A stretch of 64,000 nucleotides of DNA, taken from the NCBI RefSeq assembly GCF_042219855.1, contig NZ_JBHJHP010000002.1, forward strand, positions 496,001-560,000, written 5' to 3'. The translations under genes and the position numbers were made by a program. Source of the DNA: JBHJHP01 sp042219855 (GTDB taxonomy: Bacteria; Bacteroidota; Bacteroidia; Bacteroidales; UBA5342). The notes beneath the pieces were generated by a model. That model was not told the origin of the DNA and ran no database searches. It saw nothing but the letters and a program-made list of their open reading frames with translations. This document shows positions 54,473 to 63,968 of the stretch, piece after piece (positions within the stretch are counted from its first letter, which is position 1; each line of letters begins with the position of its first letter).

Positions 54473-54541
54473 TAGCGAGACCGCCCCGAGGATTCGGGGG
54501 AACTCGGGACCTTCCCGATTAAAAATCGGGACGCTCTAACC
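54473..54541 (-). pseudogene. tRNA-like 3' fragment with TTT-type anticodon arm
   Basis: Minus strand: GGTTAGAGCG (D-loop/D-stem end), CCCGA-TTTTTAA-TCGGG (anticodon arm, Lys-like), AAGGT variable loop, a T-arm whose loop is enlarged by a run of C, and the acceptor end TCTCGCTAC. The 5' acceptor strand and start of the D-arm are missing: only 6 nt separate it from the GIY-YIG stop. One extra base lies between D- and anticodon stems. Not a functional tRNA. Confidence 0.6.
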
Positions 54542-54547
54542 TTGTAG

Positions 54548-54802
54548 TTATTCTTTGTTTTTAATGATTAACAATTCAATATATGTCTTGCTTTTCATCC
54601 TTTTTATATACTTTTCTCTTTTCAAAGATTCTGTTTTAGATAGATATTCTTCAATATAAACTACCTGCCACGGTCGGTAAGGCTTTGTTGATGGAGTGGC
54701 CCCTGCATTATGTCTTTCCAAACGTTTCTCAACATCCGAACAACTGCCGATATAGTAACGATCTTTTACCTCACTTTTCAGGATGTAAACATAGTAACTC
54801 AT
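54548..54802 (-). CDS. GIY-YIG single-domain nuclease (URI/UPF0213-like)
   Basis: 84 residues: one GIY-YIG domain. Y-V-Y-I-L (residues 4-8) and Y-Y-I-G-S (16-20) form the GIY-YIG motif; E-K-R-L-E-R-H-N (about 26-33) gives the Arg and His; T-K-P-Y-R-P-W and E-Y-L-S-K-T-E-S-L-K-R-E-K-Y-I-K contain the metal-site Glu. Single-domain members are common in Bacteroidota, often in several copies beside tRNA genes, and their biological role is unclear; homing or DNA repair is possible. It lies between two tRNA-like fragments, each followed by the same hairpin, and its own 5' end is duplicated 380 bp away. Confidence 0.9.
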   Translation of the reverse strand: MSYYVYILKSEVKDRYYIGSCSDVEKRLERHNAGATPSTKPYRPWQVVYIEEYLSKTESLKREKYIKRMKSKTYIELLIIKNKE

Positions 54803-54822
54803 ACATTCAGGTTAAAATAAAA

Positions 54823-54844
54823 AAGGGACACCAATGCGTCCCTT
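54823..54844 (-). terminator. Hairpin terminator, right copy
   Basis: Same 7-bp stem as at 54443-54464, between the tRNA-Met-like 3' half and the GIY-YIG start. As a terminator it would follow the tRNA acceptor end by 8 nt. Confidence 0.65.
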
Positions 54845-54851
54845 CTTTTCA

Positions 54852-54894
54852 GTAGCGAGACCGAGGGTTGAACTCGGGACCTCATGATTATGAA
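54852..54894 (-). pseudogene. tRNA-Met-like 3' half (anticodon loop to acceptor), probable att remnant
   Basis: Minus strand from 54894: TTCATAA (7-nt anticodon loop with CAT), TCATG (anticodon 3' stem), AGGTC (5-nt variable loop), CCGAG-TTCAACC-CTCGG (5-bp T-arm with 7-nt loop), TCTCGCT (acceptor 3' strand), A. All spacings are exactly those of a tRNA, but the 5' half is absent. This is what remains when an integrase inserts an element at the anticodon loop and leaves the displaced 3' half at the far junction. Confidence 0.7.
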
Positions 54895-55160
54895 AAATGA
54901 AAAGTGTCCTGAAAACCCATATTTCAGGGGCATTCACTTTACATTTTACAGCATTTTCCAACATTTTCAGCCTCCAGAATCAGCCTCCAACTGAATCTAT
55001 TACGTTTCATAAATCTATAAAGTTGCCCTTTTATCAAATTACCTGCTGGCTAAAAAGAATCATAAGTAATTTCACCTAAATGATTTATGACAATTGACTT
55101 GTGTTAATAAATGTTATAAATTTAGAATTCTGTAAATTATTGATATTAAGACATTATCCC
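54895..55160. other. Junction region with hairpin and 9-nt direct repeats
   Basis: Directly right of the tRNA-Met-like half: CCTGAAA (54908-54914)/TTTCAGG (54922-54928) inside AAAGTG (54901-54906)/CACTTT (54935-54940), then TCAGCCTCC twice (54967-54975 and 54980-54988). The rest up to the giant gene is AT-rich with no credible gene. Could be recombinase arm sites or the remnant of an integrase end. Confidence 0.4.
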
Positions 55161-58100
55161 ATGAAAACTCGAAGTCTTTTAACTTTTTTGACAATTTCTT
55201 TATTTTCTTTTATTAATGCTCAGAATATAATACTAAATAATACTGAACAAAAATCCATTTCAATTGAAAAATTACCATCTGATTCCGGGACTGTAACCGA
55301 CATTGACGGAAATACCTACAAAACAGTAAAAATCGGAGACCAGTGGTGGATGGCCGAAAACCTTAGGGTAACCAATTATTCTGATGGAACACCAATCCCA
55401 AAAGTAGAAGATAATACAGAATGGGCAAATTTAGGGGATAATAATACAGATAAAGCCTATTGCTGGTACGATAATGACAGTATTTCTTACGCTCAAACCT
55501 ATGGTGCTCTATATACTTGTGCTGCTGCAACAAACGGAACTCCTTTTAATGGCACTTATCCAGTTCAGGGAGCCTGCCCGGATGGATGGCATGTTCCTAG
55601 TGATGAAGAGTGGAAAGTTCTTGAAATGTATCTGGGTATGAGTCGAGAAAATGCGGATGCAATAGGTTATAGAGGAACAGTTGAGGGGAACAAATTAAAA
55701 GCAATATTAGGTTGGTTAAATAATGGAAATGGTACAGATGATTATGGCTTTTCCGCACTTCCAGGTGGCTACCGAGATAGCGTAGTTGGTTCATTTAACC
55801 GAATGGGCAGTTTTGGTCGTTGGTGGAGTAGTACAGTTTACACAAGTGAAGATGATGCATCATATAGTCGTGACCTTGTTGACACTAACTCAGATATACT
55901 CCGTTGGTTATATTATAAGTCGATTGGAATATCAGTCCGTTGCGTCAAAGATGAGGAATTTAAAGGAGATATGCCTGGTGCAGAATTTACTGCAGATAAA
56001 ACAGAAATTAAAGAAGGCGAACAAATCCAGTTTACAGACCAATCTACAAATGATCCAACAACTTGGCTATGGGATTTCGGGGATGAAGGAACTTCTACAG
56101 AACCAAATCCATTACATACTTATAATTTAGCGGAAACTTACACTGTAAGATTAATAGTAACTAATTCAGCCGGTTCCGACTCCATAATAAAAACAGACTT
56201 GATTAGGGTAGTTGCTGAAAAAAATAACGAAATCCTTTACGATAGTGTTACAGACATTGACGGAAATACCTACAAAACAGTAAAAATTGAAGACCAATGG
56301 TGGATGGCCGAAAATTTAAAAGTAACCAGATATGCCGATGGAACTAAAATTCAAAAAGTTGAAGATGATTCCGAATGGCAAAATTTAGGAGATAATATTA
56401 CAGACAAAGCTTATTGCTGGTACAATAACGATAGTACAGTTTATGCACAAAAATATGGTGCGTATTATACATATGCTGCTGCAGTAAATGGAATTCCTTT
56501 TGATGGAAAAAATCCGATTCAGGGCGCTTGTCCTGATGGATGGCATGTACCAAGCGATGAAGAATGGAAAGTACTTGAAATGTATTTGGGTATAAGTCAA
56601 GAGGATGCAGATATTATTGGTTTGAGGGGAGCAGGTGAAGTAACGAAAATTATGGCCATTTCGGGTTGGAATTTATATGGTACTGGCACAGATGAATATG
56701 GTTTTTCTGCACTTCCAAGCGGTTGTAGATTAAGTCATTATGGTAATTTTGGGTATGAGGGACAGGGGTGTATGTGGTGGACAAGTTCAGAGATTTATAA
56801 TTTTAGATGGCTTCGCTATTATAACGACATTAATGGTATTGCTCGTGGATATAGAGAAGATTTGTCATTAGGATTTTCTATTCGGTGTATTAAAAACAAA
56901 GATGATTTGGAGTTAAGTGTACCAGTAGATACCATAGTTGTTAAAAATGGAAGCATTGCATCATGGTCCAAGGTTTTTAAAAATAAAGAAATTGATAATT
57001 CAATAAAATTAAATCTATATTCAAGTTATCCAGAACTAATTAATGTCCCTGAATTTATAATATTAAATTCAGAAGATCAGGAGACAATATTTCCGCTGAC
57101 TTTTAATGCTGTTCCTAATGATTTTCAGACTACCGAAATTACAATATGGGCCGAAATAGATAAAAGCACATGTGATTGTTCAGATTTAAATATTGAAAAA
57201 TTAGAGGATAAGGTAATATTGGTTGGTAACAATGCGCTTGGTATTACATTAAGTATAAACAGCGAGATACTTTATGAAGGTAATCAGGATGGCATATTAA
57301 CCATTGAAAGAGATAACTCAACGAAAAAAGATATTGTGTATCTGAATTCAGATGATGAAAGTGAGTTAATATTACCTGATTCCCTCATTTTCAATTCAGG
57401 TGATTCCATTAAAACAGTTTCCATTCAAACTGTTATAGATACTATAAAAGATGGCAAACAGCTTGTAAATATTACTGCTACCTGCGATGGATATACACCG
57501 GGTAATGCATGGGTGTTTGTAACTGATAATGTTTATCCTGACGCGGAGGTTTCAGATATTAGCATACCTAAGGATACCTTAATTGCTGGTACGCAATCCG
57601 AAATATCTACCATGATATTTAATAATGGATTTACCAGGTTGCCTGAGGGGATGAATATAAAAGTTGTTTTATCAGCGGATAAAGAAATTGATGGAGATGA
57701 TATGGTTATTGGTTCATTTGAACTGAAACAGGCAATAGATGCAGATCAATCCTTCCATTTTTGGGATTTGGTCACGGTGCCATTTATCAGCGGTACATAC
57801 AATTTATTGTTACAGCTAAACAGCGATCATGCCATTGTAGAAGATGCCTATTTTAACAATACCTCAAATTCTGTAGAAGTACAAGTATTAAATAGTTATG
57901 AGATTTTAGCCTCTGTTGACGATTCTGTTTTTTTCTATCTGGAACCTGTATTAATACAGGGAAGCGCCATGTATTATAAAGGTGGCCCGGCAAAATATAA
58001 AGAGCTTGACCTTTATATAATAAACAGTGATGGTCATAAAAAGATTGAAAGACTAAAGACCAACGAAGAGGGATTGTTTACATGGAAATTTCAGCCCAAC

Positions 58101-61100
58101 ACGTACGAAAGAGGACATTTTAAGATAGGAACAGCTTTCCCCGGATCTGAAGAAATTGAAATACAGGATGAGTTTGATATTCCATATGTAAAACGAAATT
58201 CCGGAGATTGGATTATCTGGGAAGTCATACAAAATGAAGTTGATACAGGAACGATACAAATTGTTAATAAGAGCAACTACCCATTAACGAACGTGATGCT
58301 CTCGTTGCAAAATGAGCCGGAAGGATTAACACTTGTATCAGATACCCTGGAATATCTTCCCGGGAATGCAGTCATTGAGATAAAATACAGAATAAAAGGC
58401 AATTCTGTTACCGAAGGCCTTGAATATGTGGAAGTGCCTGTAAAAATTATATCCGAAGAAGGTGTTTATAGCCTGTTTAATGCTTATTACTACTGTCAGG
58501 CACCATTTGGACAGATAAAAACATCGGTGGATACCATTGATATTAATGTAACCAAAGACAATAAAAGACTGTTTGAATTCTACTTATGGAACAATGGTGC
58601 TGGTGAAACCGGCAAGGTAGATATTTTATTGCCAGATGTAAGTTGGTTAAGGCTTATTTCTGCATCAAGCTACGAGAATCTTGGCAGCAAGGATTCTGCT
58701 AAAGTCATTTTAGAGATTGAACCCGGTGAAGAAATCCCATTGAACTATCCGATAAAAGGTAATGTCAAAATACGGGTCGAAAACGGTACTTCTGAATATA
58801 TCCCATTTAAAATCACTTCTGTATCAGAGGCTAAAGGATCACTTTTAGTGGATGTTGTGGATGAATATACCTACTATACAGAAGAAACTCCACATTTGGA
58901 TAGTGCCTTGGTTTATTTGATTGATCCTTATTCAGGCAAAGCAATTTTTATAGGTTTAACCGATTCTTCCGGTCAGGTCTTTATTGATACTATACCTGAA
59001 GGTACTTACAAGCTGGAAATTTCAGCAGATATGCACAGTAGTTATAATAACTACATATACATTGAACCTGGAAGGATTAATAAAGAAGTTATCTTTCTTC
59101 AGTTTAATGCAATCACATATTACTGGGATGTAAGGGAAACAGAAATAGAAGACTATTATACCATAAAACTCAATATGGAGTTTGAAACCAATGTTCCAGT
59201 CCCGGTTGTTTCCATTAACATGCCGGATCAAATGCCTGAACTCCAGGATGGAGAAACATATAGCTTTGATGTGATATTGAAGAACGAGGGATGGATTAGG
59301 GCTAATGATGTAGAATTTATTCTGCCTAATAACCATACCATTTATGAATTCTTTTACGATTGGCAGAAAACAAACATTGACGCTAAAGATTCAGTGATTA
59401 TACCTGTTATAATGAAATTGAGACAAAATCCAGTTATTGGTAATTATTTAACAAGCAGTTGTTTGCATATGGCAACAGCGAGATATAATTATGAGTGTGG
59501 ATTTGATCAAATTTGGAATAACATATATGCATCATTTAATTTAGGTAATTGTCAATATATCTCTTATGATATTTATAAGACAGCTAATGGAGTAGCAACA
59601 GCAATTAGTAACTTTATTGGACCATTCGGATTTGGTGGAGGTCTAGGAGCTTTTGGATATCCTACCAGGTCTGGCACTTATGGAGATGGTGGAGGTTTTG
59701 TGGGGTCTACTGATGTTAAAGATCTACCTGTATTTATGAAAGATATATTTTGTGATCCGTGTTTGTCTGGACTAACCCTTGCCTTATTTGAATGCATGTT
59801 AGATGAAATGCCTTTAGTTGGATTTATTGTTGATGAAAAAGATATAGCATTATGTATTAAATCATTTCAGGATGGGGTTGATTTTTTTGAAGCGACAGAA
59901 TGTATAGGTACAGGTATACCATTTTATAGTTGTTTTTATAATATAGGAGAAGCCCTTGGAACTTGTTATTTAGATCCTCCAGATATTTTATTGGAATATA
60001 TAGAAGAAAAAAATAACAATGGAGGTAAAATGCCAACATCATTGAAGCAAAGTGCGGAAGACTATGGTTATGTTTTATATTATTTAAATGGATATAATAA
60101 ATGGATGAATGAATTTATGGGTGAGATAGAATGGATGATAAAGCCCAATTTTAAAGAGTTTGCTATACAATTTGATCCTTATATCCTCGAAGAAATAAAG
60201 ATAAAAGAGGATGACGTTATATCTATTATTGATACCCTTAAGGAAAGTGGATTTACGGAAGGTGAAATACGTTATTTTACAGAAAGGTGGAACAATACCC
60301 TTGATATTAAGTTAAAATCTGAAACGATATTAAAGGATGTGAACGGTGAAAATTACATAGATAATTCAGCTCTTGAAGTTGCAATTTCTCAGTGTGATTC
60401 AGCATTAAATTATGCATATTCCAGAAATGTACAATCTATTAGTGAATTACTTGAAAACTCATTAAGAGAAATTAGATATTTCACAGACAATGATGCTTCA
60501 TCGGTCTGTGCTTCCGTTAGCCTTGAAATTGAGCAAAAACTGGCCATTACACGTCAGGCATTTGAAGGGACGCTAACTGTATTTAATGGGCATACAGCAG
60601 ATTCCATTCGTAATTTTGAACTTGATATTGAGATTTTTGATGAAGGTGGTATTTTGTGTAATGATAAGTTTGATATCCGGTTTGATAGTTTTACGGGTTT
60701 TTCATCAATTGATGGAACAGGCTCGTTGCCTCAAACTAAAAAAGGAGAAGTAAAGATTACATTTATCCCTGGAAATGAAGCTGCAAAAGATACGGTTGTA
60801 AACTATTCATTCGGAGGATCAATCAAATATCTCGATCCGTTTACAGGAACCAATGTCACCAAACCTTTATTCCCTGTCACTTTAGGGGTAAAACCCGGGC
60901 CTGAATTAAATATTCATTATTTTATGCAAAGGGATATTTTAGGAGACGATCCTTTAACCACAATTGAAGAACCGGTTATTCCTGCAGAACTTGCAGTCAT
61001 GTTGTATAATAACGGGTACGGTATTGCCAATAATGTAAGGATTGAATCTGCACAGCCAGAAATTGTGGATAATGAAAAAGGACTTTATATTGATTTTGAT

Positions 61101-63968
61101 CTGATTGGGTCAAAGCTGGATGGTGAAGACACCGAACTTGGCTTAATCAATATTGATTTTGGTTCAATTGCTCCACAGCACTCAACTATAGGAGAATGGT
61201 TGTTTACCAGCACACTTCTGGGACACTTTGTAAGTTATGATATTACTGTTACTCATGATAATGCAGCAGCTTATGATAATACCAGTTTAATAGGGGATGC
61301 ATTATTACATGAACTTATACGCAGCATTAGTGTTTATGGTGAGTCCGATGATGGGCGAAAGGATTTTCTGGTTAATGATACAGCAGAAGTTGATTTTCTG
61401 CCAGATGCAATCTATTTGTCACAGGGGAATAAAGTATTAAGCGTTTCTAATACTAATGCGGTATCATTCGATAGTACCCTTTATGGTTTAAGGGATACCA
61501 ATATTTTAACAGTTATCCCTGAAAAGGTTGGATGGAATTATAGCCGCTTGGCTGATCCTGGTAATGGAGATTATGAAATAGAACACATTATACGCTTATC
61601 CGATAATCAGGTTATTCCCAAAACAAATATTTGGCTAACACATGTAACATTGCGGGATACAAAAGAACCTGTTTATGAAAATATGGTTCATTTTGTAGAT
61701 ACTTTTAGTAGCGTTCAAAAGATGGATTACCTGATGAGTTGGAAGTTAAAGGATTCTACTTCATTATTAATTGTTAGCACTAATGTGCCTGAGAATGATA
61801 CAATTGGTCAACCATTGGATAGTGTCCTTATTAAGTTTAATAAAGAGCTCAATCCTGCAAGTCTTACATATACTGATTTTGAATTATCAATTGATAGTGG
61901 TTTAAATGTTATCGATAGCACACTTAAAATAACACTTATAGATAGTGCAAACATTAAAATCGATATATCAAAGCATACGCAGGGAAGAGGCATTTATAAA
62001 TTAACAATCAAAACAAAAGACATTAGCAGTATTAATGGAATTTCCGGATTAGAGAATTGTAGTTATAACTGGACGCAGCATATAGATGAAATAAAACTGA
62101 AATTACCACCACAAATACCAGAATTGGACTATTGGTTTAATGATAGTTTTGATACACTTTTAATAATTTTCCCTGATCCTGTCCAGGGTTTATTAGAAGA
62201 ATACATTAATTTTTGGCGTAATTATAGACAGGATTATTATCCCTTGGATTATAAAAAAGGATATTTATTAGAAGGGGATACTCTGGAGAATGATTTCAAG
62301 ATTACACCTAATGACGAAGATGGATACGAATTTTTAATAACAGGATTGAGGGATTTAATGCAGGAAGATGGACATTATATGCTTAGCATCGATTTAAGTC
62401 ACGTAGAAACACTTGATGGGGATACAGGGATATATAATTTTATCGTATCCTGGTATTTGGATACTAAGAATCCATATATTACTAGTATTAATAAACTAGA
62501 AGAAGGTCAGATTGATCCACAACATGTAGCTGGAATACAAGTAACATTTAGTGAACCTGTAAACAGAATAACAAATGAAAGTTTCAATTTAATGATGGAT
62601 GAGGTGAATATCACAAACGATCAGTTATCCGTAGATTCGAATGCGCCTGAAACATATATCGTTAGAGGATTTGGCTTTAGTACGTTTAATGAAGGACAAT
62701 ATAAATTTAGTGTTATTCCTGATGGAATTTATGATCTTGCAGGAAATCCACTGGCAAATAGTAATACCTTCAGCTGGAATGTTGACAGGACACCTCCAAT
62801 TTCTTCAAATGATATAACTATTTCTCCTGACTTAGGATATTCAGCAACAGATATGAAAACAGCAGCTGATGATGTTGTTTTGAGTGTTGCAATATCAGAA
62901 CCCAAATTAAGATTAAAAGTATTCAGGGATAATTATACAGATAAATTGCTATTGGCTGATACGGTATTTGCAGAGAATAGTACAGTTGATGTACCAATTG
63001 TATTAAAACACCGTGGAGTTATACCTTTGAATTTACAATTTATTGATAGTGTGGGGAATGATGCCTGGCAAAGCATCTCATTCTTTTCCGATCCATATCC
63101 ATTACAAATTGTTTCAAAAGAAATTATTCGGTTAAATAAGTTTGAACTACCGGATTCAATTTTATTAACTTTTGGTAATTCAGTTATTGATTCTACTTTT
63201 GATAGAAATGATCTGAGTTTATATTATAATTTCAATATAATAGATCAAACGGATTTGTCTGTTTTAAAAGAATCGGGAACTAATTATCTCGTAAAAGGAT
63301 TAAGAAATATTTCAACAAATACGGGTACTTATTCCCTAAATGTGGATTTAAGAAATATTATTAAATACATAACAGGAAATAATGGTTTAGGAACCGAAAC
63401 AATTAATTGGCAAGTAATACCAGAAAATAATAGACCCGTTGCAAATGCCGGGGATGATTTGGTTTTAGTTCAGGGTGGAGCATATAACTTAGATGGTTCG
63501 GAATCCTACGATCCTGATATGGATGATTTGCAATATAAATGGTATTCCAGAGAACAACTAATAATTCAGTCCCCAGGGGATGTTACAACTAAGTTTAATG
63601 TTCCGGTGGATTCTTTAGGTACGATATATCAGTTTATACTATCGGTATATGATGGATTTGACTATTCAACAGACAAGGTTTTAGGCACCTTAGAATTCGC
63701 ATTAAAAAATAATATTAACCTATTTGATGACAATAAAATAATCATTTTCCCAAATCCAACACACTCAACCATAAACGTCCTTTCGGGTTCAGGAAGGATT
63801 GACCGAATAGAATTAATCAATAGTTTAGGAGAGGTAATTTTAATCGATGACAATATTGAAAGTAATGAACATACAATATCTAAAATAAATTATTATCCAG
63901 GCATATATTTTCTGAAAATCTACTATGGTGAAGATGTTATAATTAGCAAGGTTGTACTTCAGAAATAG
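55161..63968 (+). CDS. Giant T9SS-sorted surface protein (FISUMP x2, PKD, CARDB, Ig-like)
   Basis: 2935 residues from the ATG at 55161, where a clear signal peptide starts (M-K-T-R-S ... F-I-N-A-Q); an ATG at 55101 would bury it. Order: FISUMP domain (about 44-264; D-Q-W-W-M-A-E-N-L, A-C-P-D-G-W-H-V-P-S-D-E-E-W), PKD domain (271-352; W-L-W-D-F-G-D), second FISUMP (363-578), Calx-beta-like (686-790), CARDB-type (793-907), further beta domains, a carboxypeptidase-regulatory-like segment (about 1230-1310), a Cys-containing helical region (about 1440-1800), a segment with S-A-Q-P-E-I-V-D-N-E-K-G near 1970, SbsA/Big-type Ig-like domains (about 2195-2560), a PKD-like domain (about 2755-2850) and a sorting domain (2854-2935). 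Probably an adhesin or matrix protein. Single gene, AT-rich. Confidence 0.85.
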   Translation: MKTRSLLTFLTISLFSFINAQNIILNNTEQKSISIEKLPSDSGTVTDIDGNTYKTVKIGDQWWMAENLRVTNYSDGTPIPKVEDNTEWANLGDNNTDKAYCWYDNDSISYAQTYGALYTCAAATNGTPFNGTYPVQGACPDGWHVPSDEEWKVLEMYLGMSRENADAIGYRGTVEGNKLKAILGWLNNGNGTDDYGFSALPGGYRDSVVGSFNRMGSFGRWWSSTVYTSEDDASYSRDLVDTNSDILRWLYYKSIGISVRCVKDEEFKGDMPGAEFTADKTEIKEGEQIQFTDQSTNDPTTWLWDFGDEGTSTEPNPLHTYNLAETYTVRLIVTNSAGSDSIIKTDLIRVVAEKNNEILYDSVTDIDGNTYKTVKIEDQWWMAENLKVTRYADGTKIQKVEDDSEWQNLGDNITDKAYCWYNNDSTVYAQKYGAYYTYAAAVNGIPFDGKNPIQGACPDGWHVPSDEEWKVLEMYLGISQEDADIIGLRGAGEVTKIMAISGWNLYGTGTDEYGFSALPSGCRLSHYGNFGYEGQGCMWWTSSEIYNFRWLRYYNDINGIARGYREDLSLGFSIRCIKNKDDLELSVPVDTIVVKNGSIASWSKVFKNKEIDNSIKLNLYSSYPELINVPEFIILNSEDQETIFPLTFNAVPNDFQTTEITIWAEIDKSTCDCSDLNIEKLEDKVILVGNNALGITLSINSEILYEGNQDGILTIERDNSTKKDIVYLNSDDESELILPDSLIFNSGDSIKTVSIQTVIDTIKDGKQLVNITATCDGYTPGNAWVFVTDNVYPDAEVSDISIPKDTLIAGTQSEISTMIFNNGFTRLPEGMNIKVVLSADKEIDGDDMVIGSFELKQAIDADQSFHFWDLVTVPFISGTYNLLLQLNSDHAIVEDAYFNNTSNSVEVQVLNSYEILASVDDSVFFYLEPVLIQGSAMYYKGGPAKYKELDLYIINSDGHKKIERLKTNEEGLFTWKFQPNTYERGHFKIGTAFPGSEEIEIQDEFDIPYVKRNSGDWIIWEVIQNEVDTGTIQIVNKSNYPLTNVMLSLQNEPEGLTLVSDTLEYLPGNAVIEIKYRIKGNSVTEGLEYVEVPVKIISEEGVYSLFNAYYYCQAPFGQIKTSVDTIDINVTKDNKRLFEFYLWNNGAGETGKVDILLPDVSWLRLISASSYENLGSKDSAKVILEIEPGEEIPLNYPIKGNVKIRVENGTSEYIPFKITSVSEAKGSLLVDVVDEYTYYTEETPHLDSALVYLIDPYSGKAIFIGLTDSSGQVFIDTIPEGTYKLEISADMHSSYNNYIYIEPGRINKEVIFLQFNAITYYWDVRETEIEDYYTIKLNMEFETNVPVPVVSINMPDQMPELQDGETYSFDVILKNEGWIRANDVEFILPNNHTIYEFFYDWQKTNIDAKDSVIIPVIMKLRQNPVIGNYLTSSCLHMATARYNYECGFDQIWNNIYASFNLGNCQYISYDIYKTANGVATAISNFIGPFGFGGGLGAFGYPTRSGTYGDGGGFVGSTDVKDLPVFMKDIFCDPCLSGLTLALFECMLDEMPLVGFIVDEKDIALCIKSFQDGVDFFEATECIGTGIPFYSCFYNIGEALGTCYLDPPDILLEYIEEKNNNGGKMPTSLKQSAEDYGYVLYYLNGYNKWMNEFMGEIEWMIKPNFKEFAIQFDPYILEEIKIKEDDVISIIDTLKESGFTEGEIRYFTERWNNTLDIKLKSETILKDVNGENYIDNSALEVAISQCDSALNYAYSRNVQSISELLENSLREIRYFTDNDASSVCASVSLEIEQKLAITRQAFEGTLTVFNGHTADSIRNFELDIEIFDEGGILCNDKFDIRFDSFTGFSSIDGTGSLPQTKKGEVKITFIPGNEAAKDTVVNYSFGGSIKYLDPFTGTNVTKPLFPVTLGVKPGPELNIHYFMQRDILGDDPLTTIEEPVIPAELAVMLYNNGYGIANNVRIESAQPEIVDNEKGLYIDFDLIGSKLDGEDTELGLINIDFGSIAPQHSTIGEWLFTSTLLGHFVSYDITVTHDNAAAYDNTSLIGDALLHELIRSISVYGESDDGRKDFLVNDTAEVDFLPDAIYLSQGNKVLSVSNTNAVSFDSTLYGLRDTNILTVIPEKVGWNYSRLADPGNGDYEIEHIIRLSDNQVIPKTNIWLTHVTLRDTKEPVYENMVHFVDTFSSVQKMDYLMSWKLKDSTSLLIVSTNVPENDTIGQPLDSVLIKFNKELNPASLTYTDFELSIDSGLNVIDSTLKITLIDSANIKIDISKHTQGRGIYKLTIKTKDISSINGISGLENCSYNWTQHIDEIKLKLPPQIPELDYWFNDSFDTLLIIFPDPVQGLLEEYINFWRNYRQDYYPLDYKKGYLLEGDTLENDFKITPNDEDGYEFLITGLRDLMQEDGHYMLSIDLSHVETLDGDTGIYNFIVSWYLDTKNPYITSINKLEEGQIDPQHVAGIQVTFSEPVNRITNESFNLMMDEVNITNDQLSVDSNAPETYIVRGFGFSTFNEGQYKFSVIPDGIYDLAGNPLANSNTFSWNVDRTPPISSNDITISPDLGYSATDMKTAADDVVLSVAISEPKLRLKVFRDNYTDKLLLADTVFAENSTVDVPIVLKHRGVIPLNLQFIDSVGNDAWQSISFFSDPYPLQIVSKEIIRLNKFELPDSILLTFGNSVIDSTFDRNDLSLYYNFNIIDQTDLSVLKESGTNYLVKGLRNISTNTGTYSLNVDLRNIIKYITGNNGLGTETINWQVIPENNRPVANAGDDLVLVQGGAYNLDGSESYDPDMDDLQYKWYSREQLIIQSPGDVTTKFNVPVDSLGTIYQFILSVYDGFDYSTDKVLGTLEFALKNNINLFDDNKIIIFPNPTHSTINVLSGSGRIDRIELINSLGEVILIDDNIESNEHTISKINYYPGIYFLKIYYGEDVIISKVVLQK

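Larger units (their letters stand above)
54375..54863 (-). repeat. 109-bp direct repeat pair spanning GIY-YIG start, terminator and tRNA-like end
   Basis: 54375-54483 and 54755-54863 (offset 380) are about 95% identical. Each copy contains, read on the minus strand, a tRNA acceptor end, a G-G-G-A-C hairpin, a leader, and the first codons of a GIY-YIG gene. Similarity resumes in the T-arm (GAACTCGGGACCT). Between the copies lie the rest of the intact GIY-YIG gene and a different anticodon-arm sequence. Confidence 0.85.

Noticed and set aside
54473..54894. Two functional tRNA genes
   Set aside because: Both lack the 5' acceptor strand and most or all of the D-arm; the left one also has an enlarged T-loop.
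54897..55079. 60-codon plus-strand frame right of the tRNA-Met-like half
   Set aside because: It has no recognisable domain, runs through a hairpin and direct repeats, and is more simply junction DNA.
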